Shown: piece after piece, positions 24,021-33,011 of the stretch
Layout of the letters: each line of letters starts with the position of its first letter
How positions within the stretch are numbered: the first letter of the stretch is position 1
Assembly (NCBI RefSeq): GCF_001667265.1
Contig: NZ_LZHW01000058.1
Coordinates: 1 to 41,625, forward strand
Direction: 5' to 3'
DNA: 41,625 nt
From: Mycobacterium sp. ACS4331
GTDB lineage: Bacteria > Actinomycetota > Actinomycetes > Mycobacteriales > Mycobacteriaceae
The notes under the pieces: model-generated
Database searches by the model: none
Seen by the model: the letters and a program-made list of their open reading frames with translations, nothing else
What the model was told of the DNA's origin: nothing
Position numbers and translations under genes: made by a program

Positions 24021-26420
24021 TCAGATCGGTGGTGTGGCCCGGCCCTGCATGGCCTCCCACACCCGCGACGGGGTGAGCGGCATGTCCGCATGCCGAACTC
24101 CGAACGGCGCCAACGCATCCACGACCGCGTTGACGACGGCCGGCGGTGACCCCACGGTGGCCGACTCTCCGATGCCCTTGGCGCCGATCGGGTGGTGCGG
24201 CGACGGGGTGACGGTGTGGCCGGTCTCGAAGTGCGGGACCTCCATCGCCGTCGGGATCAGGTAGTCCATCAGCGATCCGCCCAGACAGTTGCCGTCCTCG
24301 TCGAAGGCGATCATCTCCATCAGCGCCATCCCGATCCCGTCGACCAGACCGCCGTGGATCTGCCCCTCGATGATCATCGGGTTGATCCGGGTGCCGCAGT
24401 CGTCGACCGCGAGGAAGCGGCGGACCTTCACCACGGCGGTGCCGGGATCGATGTCGACGACGCAGAAGTACGCGCCGTACGGGTAGGTGAGATTGGACGG
24501 GTTGTAACAGATCTGGGCGTCGAGCCCGCCCTCCAGGCCGTCGGGCAGGTCTCCGGCGCCGTGGGCCCGCATCGCGATGTCGGCGATGGTGACCGACGCC
24601 GACGGGTCACCCTTGACGTGGAAGCTGCCCTTGTCCCACTCGAGGTCCGCGATCGAGGCCTCGAGCATGCCCGCGGCGATGATCTTCGCCTTGTCCCGCA
24701 CCTTGCGGGCCACCAGTGCCGCGGCCGCGCCGGACACCGGGGTGGAGCGGCTTCCGTAGGTGCCGAGGCCGAACGGGGTCTGATCGGTGTCGCCGTGCAC
24801 CACGTCGATGTCGTCGGGCGGGATGCCGAGCTCCTCGGCGACGATCTGCGCGAACGTGGTCTCGTGCCCCTGGCCCTGGCTCTGCACCGACAGTCGCACC
24901 ACGGCCTTGCCGGTCGGATGCACGCGCAACTCACACCCGTCGGCCATGCCCAGGCCCAGGATGTCCATGTCCTTGCGCGGACCGGCGCCGACGGCCTCGG
25001 TGAAGAACGCCATGCCGATGCCCATCAGTTCACCGCGCTGGCGCTTCTCGGCCTGCTCGGCGCGCAGGCCGTCGTAGTCGATCATCTCCATCGCCAGCCG
25101 CATCGTCTTCTCGTAGTCCCCTGAGTCGTACACCCAGCCGGTCTTGGAGTGATACGGAAACTGCTCGGCTTTCAACAGGTTTCGCAGCCTCAGCTGCGCC
25201 GGGTCCATCTTGAGCTCATAGGCCAGGCAGTCCACGAGACGCTCGACGAAGTACACCGCCTCCGTGATGCGGAACGAGCACGCGTAGGCGACCCCGCCGG
25301 GAGCCTTGTTGGTGTACACCGCGGTCATGTGGCAGTAAGCGGCCTCGATGTCGTAGCTGCCGGTGAACACCCCGAAGAAGCCGGCGGGGTACTTGACCGG
25401 CGCGGCGGTGCCGTTGAAGGCGCCGTGGTCGGCCAGCACGTTGGACCGGATCGCGAGGATCTTGCCGTCGTTGGTCGCGGCGATCTCACCGACCATGATG
25501 TAGTCACGGGCAAAGCCTGTGCTGGTGAGGTTTTCGCTGCGGTCCTCCATCCACTTGACCGGCTTGCCCAGCAGCAGCGACCCGACGATCGCGCACACAT
25601 AACCGGGGTAGATGGGCACCTTGTTGCCGAAACCGCCGCCGATGTCGGGGGAGATCACCCGGATCTTGTGTTCGGGCAGACCCGCCACCAGCGCGTACAG
25701 CGTGCGGTGGGCGTGCGGGGCCTGCGTGGTGGACCACAGCGTCAGCTTTCCGGTCACCGGGTCCAGATCGGCCACCGCACCGCAGGTCTCCATCGGTGCC
25801 GGGTGCACCCGCGGATACACCATCTCCTGCTTGACGATCACGTCGGCCGTGGCGAAGACGGCCTCGGTGGCCGCGGCATCGCCGGTCTCCCAGTCGAAGC
25901 AGTGGTTGTCGGTCTTGCCGTCCAGGTCGGTGCGGATCACCGGGGCGTCGGCGTCGAGTGCGTGCCGCGCGTCGATCACCGGGTCCAGGGGTTCGTAGTC
26001 GACGTCGATGAGCTCCAGCGCGTCACGCGCCGAATACCGGTCCTCGGCGACGACGAACGCGACCTCCTGCCCCTGGAACCGCACCTTGTCGGTGGCCAGC
26101 ACCGCCTGCACGTCGTTGGACAGGGTCGGCATCCATGCCAGGCCCTTGTCGGCGAGGTCGGCGCCGGTGACCACGGCCTTGACCTTCGGATGTGCCTGTG
26201 CCGCAGAGGTGTCGATGCTGACGATCTTGGCGTGGGCGTAGGGCGAGCGCAGGATCGCCAGGTGCAGCATGCCGGGCAGTGTGACGTCGTCGACGTAGGT
26301 GCCGCGGCCACGGATGAACCGGGGATCCTCCTTGCGCAGCATGCGGCCGTGGCCGCAGGGTTTCGCGTCGTTGACGGCGGTGTCCTCGGGGCGCTCGACG
26401 GGGTTCTCCAGCGTCGTCAT
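24021..26420 (-). CDS. coxL: Form I carbon monoxide dehydrogenase, large Mo-Cu subunit
   Basis: A 799-aa protein. The active-site loop AYACSFR (Cys381) is the form I signature, whose Cys binds copper bridged by sulfide to molybdenum; form II enzymes have AYRGAGR instead. Other molybdopterin-dehydrogenase motifs seen are GGGFGNKVPIYPGY, QGQGHETTFAQI and PIGAKGIGESATVGSPPAVV, the last including the catalytic Glu. It oxidises CO to CO2 and passes electrons through CoxS and CoxM to the respiratory chain, allowing use of CO at low concentration. It overlaps coxS by 4 bp. No defect is seen. Confidence 0.95.
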   Translation of the reverse strand: MTTLENPVERPEDTAVNDAKPCGHGRMLRKEDPRFIRGRGTYVDDVTLPGMLHLAILRSPYAHAKIVSIDTSAAQAHPKVKAVVTGADLADKGLAWMPTLSNDVQAVLATDKVRFQGQEVAFVVAEDRYSARDALELIDVDYEPLDPVIDARHALDADAPVIRTDLDGKTDNHCFDWETGDAAATEAVFATADVIVKQEMVYPRVHPAPMETCGAVADLDPVTGKLTLWSTTQAPHAHRTLYALVAGLPEHKIRVISPDIGGGFGNKVPIYPGYVCAIVGSLLLGKPVKWMEDRSENLTSTGFARDYIMVGEIAATNDGKILAIRSNVLADHGAFNGTAAPVKYPAGFFGVFTGSYDIEAAYCHMTAVYTNKAPGGVAYACSFRITEAVYFVERLVDCLAYELKMDPAQLRLRNLLKAEQFPYHSKTGWVYDSGDYEKTMRLAMEMIDYDGLRAEQAEKRQRGELMGIGMAFFTEAVGAGPRKDMDILGLGMADGCELRVHPTGKAVVRLSVQSQGQGHETTFAQIVAEELGIPPDDIDVVHGDTDQTPFGLGTYGSRSTPVSGAAAALVARKVRDKAKIIAAGMLEASIADLEWDKGSFHVKGDPSASVTIADIAMRAHGAGDLPDGLEGGLDAQICYNPSNLTYPYGAYFCVVDIDPGTAVVKVRRFLAVDDCGTRINPMIIEGQIHGGLVDGIGMALMEMIAFDEDGNCLGGSLMDYLIPTAMEVPHFETGHTVTPSPHHPIGAKGIGESATVGSPPAVVNAVVDALAPFGVRHADMPLTPSRVWEAMQGRATPPI

Positions 26421-26893
26421 GCCTTCGCCTCCTCCCGGGCGTGCCGTGCGGCCCACTGCACTGAGCGCACGATCGTGGTGTAACCCGTGCATCGGCAGAT
26501 CTGGCCCGAAATCGCCTCGCGGATCTCGTCTTCGGTGGGATCGGGGTTGCGCTGAAGCAGCGCCCGGGCGGTGATCATCATTCCGGGGGTGCAGAATCCG
26601 CACTGCAGACCGTGGCACTGCATGAACCCCTCCTGGACCGGGTCCAGCCTGCCGTCGACCTCCATGCCCTCGACGGTGCCGATGTCGTGGCCGGAGGCCA
26701 TCGCGGCGAGCATCGTGCAGGACTTCACCGGTTCGCCGTCGACCTCGACGACACAGGTGCCGCAGTTGGAGGTGTCGCAACCCCAGTGGGTGCCGGTCAG
26801 TCCCAACTGGTCACGCAGGAAGTGCACCAGCAGCATTCGCGGTTCGACGTCGGCGGTGACGGCCTCGCCGTTGACGGTCATGGAGACCTGCAT
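26417..26893 (-). CDS. coxS: Carbon monoxide dehydrogenase, small iron-sulfur subunit
   Basis: A 158-aa protein with two [2Fe-2S] domains. The plant-ferredoxin type N-terminal cluster is held by Cys39, Cys44, Cys47 and Cys59 (GCDTSNCGTC), and the helical C-terminal cluster by Cys98, Cys101, Cys133 and Cys135 (QCGFCTPG, CRCTGY). It carries electrons from the Mo-Cu site of CoxL to the FAD of CoxM. All eight ligands are present. It starts 2 bp after the coxM stop and overlaps coxL. Confidence 0.95.
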   Translation of the reverse strand: MQVSMTVNGEAVTADVEPRMLLVHFLRDQLGLTGTHWGCDTSNCGTCVVEVDGEPVKSCTMLAAMASGHDIGTVEGMEVDGRLDPVQEGFMQCHGLQCGFCTPGMMITARALLQRNPDPTEDEIREAISGQICRCTGYTTIVRSVQWAARHAREEAKA

Positions 26894-26895
26894 AT

Positions 26896-27786
26896 TCAGT
26901 TCCCTTCCGGGGCTGGGGCACTGCGCACGCGTTCCACCGCGGTGCGCAGTGTGCGGATGGTGAGTTCCTTTGCGAGGTGGCGTTTGTAGTCGGCGCTGCC
27001 GCGTGTGTCGCTGACGGGATCGCAGGCCTGCGCGGCGCGTTCGCCGGCTTCTGTGAAGGTCTCCTCGGTGGCGGGTCTGCCGACCAGATCGCGGGCCAGC
27101 GCGCGCAGTCCCTCGGGATCCGGGTTGACCGCTGTCAGGCCCACCCGCGCCGCGGCGATGGCGTCGTTGTCCAGGGTCACCTGGGCGCCGGCCGCCGTCA
27201 CGGCCCAGTCACCGACTCGCCGTTCGACTTTCGCGTAGGCACTGGAGGTGCGGTGCCGCACCGGGATGCGGACCTCGATCAGCATCTCGTTGTGCGCCAG
27301 TGCGGTCTCGTACGGTCCGAGCAGGAAGTCGTCGATGGGTATCTCGCGTTCCCCGCCCGGTCCGCGCGCCACGCACACCGCGTCCAGGACCCCGCACACC
27401 GTGGTGAGATCCTCGGCGGGGTCGGCCTGGCACAGCGAACCGCCGAGGGTGCCGCGGTTGCGCACCACGGGATCGGCGATCACCCGCTCGGCGTCACGGA
27501 AGATCGGGCAGACCGCGGCCAGGGGGTCGGACTCCAGGACCTGCCGGTGCCGAGCCATCGCGCCGATCCGCACCAGCGTCGGATCGGTGATGACGTACCC
27601 CAACTCGACCGCGAGGTCGTTGATGTCAACGAGATATTCGGGGTTGGCGATGCGCAGTTTCATCATCGGCAGCAGGCTGTGCCCGCCGGCGACGATTCTG
27701 GCGTCCTCTCCCAACCTGTCCAGCAGACCGACCGCGTGGTCGACGCTGGTCGCGCGTTCGTACTCGAATGGCCCCGGAACCTGCAT
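26896..27786 (-). CDS. coxM: Carbon monoxide dehydrogenase, medium FAD subunit
   Basis: A 296-aa FAD-binding subunit of the molybdopterin dehydrogenase type. FAD motifs are VAGGHSLLPMMKLR (residues 32-45) and VRNRGTLGGSLCQADPAEDL. ATG-27786 is chosen because it gives MQVPGPFEYERATSVDHAVG, the usual start, with GAGG upstream; the longer frame to 27822 would run through the promoter palindrome. It is the first gene of the leftward operon M-S-L-I-D-G-E-cyclase. In mycobacteria these genes are also called cutB/cutC/cutA. Confidence 0.9.
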   Translation of the reverse strand: MQVPGPFEYERATSVDHAVGLLDRLGEDARIVAGGHSLLPMMKLRIANPEYLVDINDLAVELGYVITDPTLVRIGAMARHRQVLESDPLAAVCPIFRDAERVIADPVVRNRGTLGGSLCQADPAEDLTTVCGVLDAVCVARGPGGEREIPIDDFLLGPYETALAHNEMLIEVRIPVRHRTSSAYAKVERRVGDWAVTAAGAQVTLDNDAIAAARVGLTAVNPDPEGLRALARDLVGRPATEETFTEAGERAAQACDPVSDTRGSADYKRHLAKELTIRTLRTAVERVRSAPAPEGN

Positions 27787-27801
27787 GTGAGCCACCTCAC
27801 A
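27786..27801. promoter_or_regulatory. Perfect CRP-type palindrome at the coxM start
   Basis: TGTGA (27786-27790), six bases, TCACA (27797-27801) is a full match to the TGTGA-N6-TCACA consensus of cAMP receptor proteins. It touches the coxM start codon and covers its ribosome-binding site. A motif of the same form was, as I recall, described as a CutR-binding repeat in the cut promoter of Mycobacterium sp. JC1. Further upstream, TGATCG (27804-27809) and CGATCA (27835-27840) form a second, wider inverted repeat suited to a LysR regulator. Confidence 0.7.
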
Positions 27802-27908
27802 CCTGATCGTCGGGGGCGTCAACGGCTGGTTCAGCGATCACTTAACTCGCAGGAGGGATTTGCCGTTTTCCCAGGTCAGGCAGAGCCGGTGCGGCTACGC
27901 TCGCGCAC

Positions 27909-28865
27909 GTGACACCCGCGCAGCTGCGCGCCTTCTCCGCGGTGGTTCGGCTCGGCTCGGTCCGGGCCGCTGCCGAGGAGCTCGGTGTGTCCGATGCGGG
28001 GGTGTCGATGCACGTGGCCCAACTGCGCAAGGAACTCGACGACCCGCTGTTCACGCGGACCGGGGCCGGGCTCGCGTTCACACCGGGCGGGCTGCGCCTG
28101 GCCAGTCGCGCCATCGAGATCCTGGGCCTGCAACAGCAGACGGCCATCGAGGTGACCGAGGCCGCGCACGGTCGCAGGATGCTGCGCATCGCGGCGTCGA
28201 GCGCATTCGCCGAACACGCCGCGCCTGGGCTCATCGAGCTGTTCTCGTCCCGCGCCGACGACCTGTCTGTCGAACTGAGCGTGCATCCAGCCAGCCAGTT
28301 CGGACACCTCATCGCCTCACGCGCCGTGGACATCGCGCTGGGGCCTGCGGCCGCCCCTTCGGACCCGACCCTGGTGGCGCGCGCGTTCCTGAAGTACCAG
28401 ATCATCACGGTGACCACCCCGGACAGCCCGCTGGTTCAGCACGGATGTTCACCGTCGCTGCTGCGGGAGCAGTCGTGGCTGCTGGGCCCGTCCGGCGGCA
28501 GCGTCGACGGCGAGATCGCCGCCATGCTTCGGGCACTGGCGGTGCCCGAAGAGCGTCAGCGCATCTTCCAGAGCGATGCGGCCGCGCTGGAGGAGGTTCG
28601 CCGCGTCGGTGGGGTGACGCCGACGATCGGGTTCGCGGTGGCCAAGGATCTCGCCGGTGGACGGCTGGCGCACCTCAAGGGGCCGGGCCTGCAGGTCGGC
28701 GGCGAGTGGTTCGCCACCACGCTTCCCGCCTCAGCGCGTCAGCCGGCCGTCTCCGAGCTGCTGCGGTTCATCACCACGCCGCGGTGTACGCAGGCGATGA
28801 TCCGGGGAAGTGGTGTCGGCGTCAGCCGGTTCCGGCCGAAAGTGCATGTGACGCTGTGGAGTTGA
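27909..28865 (+). CDS. cutR: LysR-family regulator of the CO dehydrogenase operon (CutR-like)
   Basis: A 318-aa LysR-type regulator. The N-terminal winged helix is MTPAQLRAFSAVVRLGSVRA with AEELGVSDAGVSMHVAQLRK (residues 1-60). The substrate-binding domain follows (RRMLRIAASSAFAEHAAPGL to the C-terminus). It is divergent from coxM across 122 bp containing two inverted repeats. The same arrangement is known for CutR, the activator of CO dehydrogenase genes in mycobacteria, so the assignment rests on context plus family. Effector unknown. A non-CO-related LysR is unlikely given the position. Confidence 0.8.
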   Translation: MTPAQLRAFSAVVRLGSVRAAAEELGVSDAGVSMHVAQLRKELDDPLFTRTGAGLAFTPGGLRLASRAIEILGLQQQTAIEVTEAAHGRRMLRIAASSAFAEHAAPGLIELFSSRADDLSVELSVHPASQFGHLIASRAVDIALGPAAAPSDPTLVARAFLKYQIITVTTPDSPLVQHGCSPSLLREQSWLLGPSGGSVDGEIAAMLRALAVPEERQRIFQSDAAALEEVRRVGGVTPTIGFAVAKDLAGGRLAHLKGPGLQVGGEWFATTLPASARQPAVSELLRFITTPRCTQAMIRGSGVGVSRFRPKVHVTLWS

Positions 28866-28918
28866 GGCCTGGGGCGAGCCGTGGAGCCAGGGCGCGCCGC
28901 GCTCAGAGTGCGGTTTCG

Positions 28919-28992
28919 TGGAGCCGGTGACGGGAATCGAACCCGCGTATTCAGCTTGGGAAGCTGATGTTCTGCCATTGAACTACACCGGC
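28919..28992 (-). tRNA. tRNA-Gly (CCC anticodon)
   Basis: The minus strand folds as a standard tRNA. The acceptor stem is GCCGGTG/CACCGGC, followed by discriminator T and an encoded CCA. The anticodon arm is TCAGC-TTCCCAA-GCTGA with anticodon CCC, and the T arm contains GGTTCGATTCC. The body is 71 nt, or 74 nt with CCA. It lies just upstream of dcd, as glyU does in M. tuberculosis (from memory). Confidence 0.95.
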
Positions 28993-29100
28993 ATGCTTGC
29001 CGACGAAGGATAGCAACCCGGCCGCCGGTCCTGCGGGGTAACCCTGGTCTGCGGCGCGGTGCGCCGTTCCCCGCGGGTGCGGGCCGGATAGTCTCGTCGG

Positions 29101-29673
29101 GTGCTGCTCTCCGATCGGGATATCAGGGCTGAACTGGCTGCGGGACGACTGAGCATCGATCCGTTCGATGACTCCCTGGTCCAGCCCTCCAGCGTCGACG
29201 TCCGGCTCGACAGCCTGTTCCGGGTGTTCAACAACACCCGCTACACCCACATCGACCCGGCCAAACGCCAGGACGACCTGACCACCCTGGTCGAACCCGA
29301 CGAGGGTGAACCCTTCGTGCTGCACCCCGGCGAGTTCGTGCTGGGCTCCACGCTGGAGGTGTGCAGCCTGCCCGACGATCTGGCCGGCCGCCTGGAGGGC
29401 AAGTCGTCGCTGGGCCGCCTGGGCCTGCTGACCCACTCGACCGCGGGATTCATCGATCCCGGCTTCAGCGGCCACATCACACTCGAACTGTCGAACGTCG
29501 CCAACCTGCCGATCACACTGTGGCCCGGCATGAAGATCGGGCAGTTGTGTCTGCTGCGTCTGACCAGTCCCGCCGAGCATCCGTACGGCAGCGACAAGGT
29601 CGGCTCCAAGTACCAGGGCCAGCGCGGCCCGACACCGTCGAAGTCGTATCAGAACTTCGTCCAGTCCTCCTGA
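29101..29673 (+). CDS. dcd: dCTP deaminase
   Basis: A 190-aa trimeric dUTPase-fold enzyme. Conserved parts are [39 protein letters not shown], the active-site region [20 protein letters not shown] followed by [16 protein letters not shown], and the C-terminal [11 protein letters not shown]. It deaminates dCTP to dUTP for dTTP synthesis; the mycobacterial enzyme is also reported to hydrolyse dUTP to dUMP. GTG start. It is preceded by the divergent tRNA-Gly gene. Confidence 0.95.
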   Translation: MLLSDRDIRAELAAGRLSIDPFDDSLVQPSSVDVRLDSLFRVFNNTRYTHIDPAKRQDDLTTLVEPDEGEPFVLHPGEFVLGSTLEVCSLPDDLAGRLEGKSSLGRLGLLTHSTAGFIDPGFSGHITLELSNVANLPITLWPGMKIGQLCLLRLTSPAEHPYGSDKVGSKYQGQRGPTPSKSYQNFVQSS

Positions 29674-29777
29674 CCGCGGGTAGGCTGACAGCTACCGGGC
29701 CGCGGGGGGCCCACGGTAATGCGGACACGCGGGACTTCACAGCGGACGCCCATGTAACACCGCAGGTGGAAGCGTCG

Positions 29778-29888
29778 ATGAAGTTCTTAGTTGACTGCAT
29801 GGACGGCAAGCGTGCCCGGGAACGTGAACTGGATGCGCAGCAAACAGACTTGGAGGGGCAGTGGACATCGTACTTGGTGTGTCGATGA
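29778..29888 (+). CDS. Possible 36-codon leader ORF overlapping the next gene
   Basis: ATG-29778 with GGAAG six bases upstream opens a 36-codon frame (MKFLVDCMDGKRARERELDA, then QQTDLEGQWTSYLVCR). It ends at TGA 29886-29888, 27 nt inside the gene that starts at GTG-29861. The overlap would allow translational coupling. No homology is recognised, so it may be chance. The rest of the gap 29674-29860 shows no other feature. Confidence 0.3.
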   Translation: MKFLVDCMDGKRARERELDAQQTDLEGQWTSYLVCR

Positions 29889-31501
29889 CACCAACGTCGG
29901 TCCGCATGGTGCTGGTCGAAGGCGAAAAAGCCGACGGCTTGACCGTTGATCACGACACCTTCAGCGTGGGTTCGGACGAGACGGCGGCAACGGCCTCAGA
30001 GCAGGTCGTGACCGCGATTCTGGGCACCCGGGAGAGCGCTGCCGAGGGCGGCCACCGGTTGGTCTCGACGGGCGTGACATGGCGTGATCACGACGAGGCC
30101 GCCGCGCTGCGAGACGCTCTGGCCGCACACAAGATCGACGGCGTCATGCTCGTCTCCGAGCTGCATGCCGCAGGCGCGCTGGCGCAGGCCGCCGGCCGCG
30201 CCGTCGGATATGACCGCACCGCATTGATGTTCCTCGAACGCGACACCGCCACGGTGTCCGTGGTCGACACGGCCGACGGCTCGATCGTGCGGGTGCAGAG
30301 TCAGGATCTGCACGCGCAGGACGCCGTCTCCGAACTGACGGCCATGGTCGCCGGCCTGGAAACGCTCGACGCCCCGCCGCAGGGCGTGTTCGTCGTGGGC
30401 TCGGGCATCAGCGTCGCCGCGATCAAACTCCAACTCGAATCGGCCACGTCGCTGCCCGTCATCGCGCCCGAGGAGGCCGAGCTCGCCCTGGCCCGCGGCG
30501 CCGCCCTCGCCAGCGCGAGCGCACCGCAGTTCGAGGCGACGACGGTGGGCCTGGCGTACGCCAATGCCACCGCGGACGCCGACGCGACACAGGTCGCCGG
30601 AATCGGATACATGGCCTCGGCCCCGGGCCTGGCCTACAGCGAGGTCATCGACGAGCCGGAGCTGACCGGCCTGGCCGAACCGGCCGCAGAACCGCAGGTT
30701 CCCACCGAGCGCAAGCCCTTCCTGCTGGTGGGCAGTGCCGTGACGTCGATCTTCGTGATCGGCGTGGCCGCACTGGTGATCTCGCTGGCGGTCAGCATCC
30801 GGCCCACCGTCGACGAGCGGCCGGTCCCCGGCGAGAACATGATCGTGCCGACCCAGCCGCCCGCGGCGGCCGTCACGCCGAAGGCGCCGGCACCCGCGCC
30901 GCCGCCCGAGACCATCCCCGCGCCCAGGCCCGTCGTGCAGGAGGCGCCGCAGCCGCAGGCTCCGCGCACGGTGTTCGTCGAGGCTCCGGCGCCCGCCGCC
31001 CCGGCTCCGGCTGCTCCGGCGCCCGTCCCGGCCGCGCCGCCCGCACCTGCCCCGGCAGCGCCCGTGCCCGCGCCCGCACCGGTCGTCGCGCCGCCCGTCG
31101 TCGCGCCGATCATTCCGCCGCCGGTGATCGTGCTGCCCCGGCCCCAGCTGCCGCCGATCTTCCGGCCGCCGTGGGATCCGCCGCAGCGTGACAACGACGA
31201 CTGGGAGCCGCCGAAGCAGCAGTGGCCGCAGTGGCCGTCCAAGCCGCAGCCGCAGCGTCCGCCGGTGCCCCAGGTGCCGGTCCCGCAGGTTCCGCAGGTC
31301 CCACAGGTTCCTCAGTACCCGCAGTACCCACAGACCCCGCAGGTGCCTCAGGCTCCGCGGCAGCAGGTGCCCGACTACGACCCACCGTCTCAGCAGTGGC
31401 CGGGCAGTGATTCGGGCTCCGGGTCCCATTCCGGCTCGCGATCGGGTTCGGGTTCGGATTCCGACGACTCGGTCTGGCCCTGGCCCTCCTTCGGGGACTG
31501 A
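29861..31501 (+). CDS. Pro/Ala-rich membrane protein with actin-like N-terminal domain
   Basis: A 546-aa protein, GTG start with GGAGGGG 3-9 bases before. Residues 1 to about 240 form an alpha/beta domain with a degenerate actin/Hsp70-like pattern (VLGVSMTPTSVRMVLVEGE, YDRTALMFLERDTATVSVVD, GVFVVGSGISVAAIKL), of the type annotated in mycobacteria as DUF7159. A transmembrane helix (about 287-313, VGSAVTSIFVIGVAALVISL) leads to a long outer tail of Pro-Ala repeats, then PQ[VY]PQ-type repeats, and ends in Ser-Gly-Asp repeats. The layout parallels the Hsp70-like gene at 7237. Function is unknown. Confidence 0.7.
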   Translation: MDIVLGVSMTPTSVRMVLVEGEKADGLTVDHDTFSVGSDETAATASEQVVTAILGTRESAAEGGHRLVSTGVTWRDHDEAAALRDALAAHKIDGVMLVSELHAAGALAQAAGRAVGYDRTALMFLERDTATVSVVDTADGSIVRVQSQDLHAQDAVSELTAMVAGLETLDAPPQGVFVVGSGISVAAIKLQLESATSLPVIAPEEAELALARGAALASASAPQFEATTVGLAYANATADADATQVAGIGYMASAPGLAYSEVIDEPELTGLAEPAAEPQVPTERKPFLLVGSAVTSIFVIGVAALVISLAVSIRPTVDERPVPGENMIVPTQPPAAAVTPKAPAPAPPPETIPAPRPVVQEAPQPQAPRTVFVEAPAPAAPAPAAPAPVPAAPPAPAPAAPVPAPAPVVAPPVVAPIIPPPVIVLPRPQLPPIFRPPWDPPQRDNDDWEPPKQQWPQWPSKPQPQRPPVPQVPVPQVPQVPQVPQYPQYPQTPQVPQAPRQQVPDYDPPSQQWPGSDSGSGSHSGSRSGSGSDSDDSVWPWPSFGD

Positions 31502-31681
31502 TCAGGTATCGCATCGCGGGATTGCAATGAGGGCTGTTGATCTCGCGGCCTGACCACCCTGTGTGCAATTTGGGGCCCACCGGCGTACCGGCGCAGCGGG
31601 CTCACGAGCATTCACCTTCTGTTGGCATGACGATCAGAGCGACGACGCGCTGAGCTCACCCGCGCCGCATAGACAGATCCC

Positions 31682-33007
31682 ATGCGATGCACGGTCTTCG
31701 GCACGGGCTACCTGGGTGCGACCCACGCCGCCGGAATGGCCGATCTGGGGCACGAGGTCATCGGCGTCGACGTCGACCCGGGCAAGGTGGCCAAACTGTC
31801 CGCCGGCGAGATCCCGTTCTACGAACCGGGACTGCGCACCATGCTCAGCGACAACCTGGCCGCGGGACGCCTGCGGTTCACCACCGACTACGAGGCCGCG
31901 GCGGAGTTCGCCGACGTGCACTTCCTTGGGGTCGGGACACCGCAGAAGAAGGGCGAACTGGGCGCTGACCTGCGGCACGTACACGCCGTCATCGACGAAC
32001 TCGTTCCGCGCCTGCGCCGGCACGCCGTGATCGTCGGCAAGTCGACGGTCCCGGTCGGCACGGCCGCCGAGCTGGCCCGGCGCGCACGGGCTTTGGCGCC
32101 GGCAGGGGTCGACGTCGAGGTGGCCTGGAACCCGGAGTTCCTCCGCGAGGGCTTCGCCGTCCACGACACCCGGCATCCCGACCGCATCGTCCTTGGCGTG
32201 CAGGACGATTCGCGCCGCGCAGAGCAGGCGGTCCGCGAGCTGTACGCGCCGCTGCTCGACGACGACGTCCCGTTCCTGCTCACCGACCTGCAGACCGCCG
32301 AACTGGTCAAGGTGTCGGCGAACGCATTCCTGGCGACCAAGATCTCCTTCATCAACGCCATCTCCGAGGTGTGTGAAGCCGCCGACGCAGACGTGACTGT
32401 GCTGGCCGATGCGCTGGGCTTCGACCCGCGCATCGGCCGGCGTTTCCTCAACGCGGGCTTGGGATTCGGCGGCGGTTGCCTGCCCAAGGACATCCGCGCA
32501 TTCATGGCCCGGGCCGGTGAACTGGGCGCCAATCACGCCCTGACCTTCCTGCGCGAAGTGGACAGCATCAACATGCGGCGCCGGACCAGGATGGTCGAGT
32601 TGGCGACGGCCGCGTGCGGTGGTTCGCTGCTGGGCGCCAACATCGCGGTCCTCGGGGCGGCCTTCAAACCCGAATCGGACGACGTGCGCGACTCCCCGGC
32701 GCTCAATGTCGCAGGACTGCTGCAGCTCAACGGCGCGGCCGTCAACGTCTATGACCCCAAGGCCATGGAGAATTCGCGCCGGCTCTTCCCGACCCTGAAC
32801 TACGCGACGACCGCGCTGGAGGCCTGCGAACGCGCCGATGCGGTCCTCGTGCTGACCGAATGGCAGGAGTTCACCAACCTCGACCCCGCCGAACTCAGCG
32901 AGGTCGTGCGGGCCCGGGTCATCGTCGACGGACGCAACTGCCTCGACGTTGCCCGTTGGCAGTCCGCGCAATGGCGCGTGCATTGTCTGGGCAGACTCGT
33001 ACGCTGA
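31682..33007 (+). CDS. udgA: UDP-glucose 6-dehydrogenase
   Basis: A 441-aa enzyme of the UDP-glucose/GDP-mannose dehydrogenase family. Its NAD motif is CTVFGTGYLGATHAAGMADL. Other motifs are VGKSTVPVGTA, AWNPEFLREGFAVHDTRHPD, the catalytic Cys in GLGFGGGCLPKDIRAFM, and AAFKPESDDVRDSPAL. It oxidises UDP-glucose to UDP-glucuronate with two NAD+, supplying envelope or exopolysaccharide synthesis. The 180-bp gap before it holds no gene. A mycothiol-dependent enzyme gene starts 4 bp after its stop. Confidence 0.9.
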   Translation: MRCTVFGTGYLGATHAAGMADLGHEVIGVDVDPGKVAKLSAGEIPFYEPGLRTMLSDNLAAGRLRFTTDYEAAAEFADVHFLGVGTPQKKGELGADLRHVHAVIDELVPRLRRHAVIVGKSTVPVGTAAELARRARALAPAGVDVEVAWNPEFLREGFAVHDTRHPDRIVLGVQDDSRRAEQAVRELYAPLLDDDVPFLLTDLQTAELVKVSANAFLATKISFINAISEVCEAADADVTVLADALGFDPRIGRRFLNAGLGFGGGCLPKDIRAFMARAGELGANHALTFLREVDSINMRRRTRMVELATAACGGSLLGANIAVLGAAFKPESDDVRDSPALNVAGLLQLNGAAVNVYDPKAMENSRRLFPTLNYATTALEACERADAVLVLTEWQEFTNLDPAELSEVVRARVIVDGRNCLDVARWQSAQWRVHCLGRLVR

Positions 33008-33011
33008 CTGC

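Noticed and set aside
25149..26483. 444-codon plus-strand frame inside coxL
   Set aside because: Antisense to a full set of molybdopterin dehydrogenase motifs; no homology of its own.
29996..31429. 477-codon minus-strand frame
   Set aside because: Antisense of the Pro/Ala-rich tail; composition is Arg/Gly repeat typical of shadow frames.
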